From the NCBI GenBank assembly GCA_018873245.2, contig JAEMBT020000002.1:9646001-9710000 (forward strand): a DNA stretch of 64,000 bases. The letters are read 5' to 3'. Under the pieces are notes generated by a model. That model was given only the letters and a program-made list of their open reading frames with translations, was not told where the DNA came from and searched no databases. This DNA is from Archegozetes longisetosus (Eukaryota > Arthropoda > Arachnida > Sarcoptiformes > Trhypochthoniidae). Below, one piece after another: positions 63,977 through 64,000 of the stretch. The position numbers were made by a program, and so were the translations under genes. Positions within the stretch are counted from its first letter, which is position 1; every line of letters begins with the position of its first letter.

Positions 63977-64000
63977 GTACAGTACATAAATGAAATGATG

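Overview
The window looks like nuclear DNA of a small-genome arthropod, most likely an acariform (perhaps oribatid) mite. It is AT-rich. Most introns in the conserved genes are only about 60-140 bp with GT-AG ends. The conserved proteins are clearly animal: GFAT, PAPS synthetase, NUBP1, NDST and URB1. An RCC1-repeat protein fused to a kinase also fits, because I remember large RCC1 families from oribatid mites. The taxon is an inference. Gene models were built by hand from reading frames, splice sites and remembered family sequences.

Region 1 (about 0.17-17.8 kb) is dynamic and repeat-rich. It holds a broken Tigger/pogo element, a 396-bp TIR element, an 895-bp TIR element with an internal minisatellite, a tRNA-derived SINE with intact 12-bp target duplications, and a mariner-type element inside a short intron. 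There is also a palindromic TA-flanked MITE and a decayed stretch with a fossil that resembles the capsid-like proteins of Polinton-related elements. Two host-type genes sit among these: a four-exon RCC1-kinase gene (+) and a three-exon gene for a protein with two possible ubiquitin-like folds (-). A 110-bp repeat occurs in inverted orientation at 171 and 13,845 and brackets most of this block.

Region 2 (18.4-32.9 kb) holds conserved housekeeping genes: GFAT (-), PAPSS (+), NUBP1 (-) and NDST (+). GFAT makes the precursor of UDP-GlcNAc, PAPSS makes the sulfate donor PAPS, and NDST uses PAPS to N-sulfate the GlcNAc units of heparan sulfate. Three of the four neighbours therefore lie on one biochemical route. 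GFAT and PAPSS are head to head, 877 bp apart.

Region 3 (33-64 kb) is gene-poor and mostly carries plus-strand genes for secreted low-complexity proteins: a 726-aa proline/tyrosine-rich protein whose signal peptide is split by a 3.4-kb intron, a 278-aa relative by motif, an acidic/His-rich then basic protein, a Gly/His/Lys-rich protein, and the start of a second such gene at the right edge. Several have TATA boxes upstream. Between them is a compact gene for only the C-terminal part of URB1, a ribosome-biogenesis factor. Long stretches between these genes show no coding signal. They hold microsatellites, one hairpin and one perfect palindrome.
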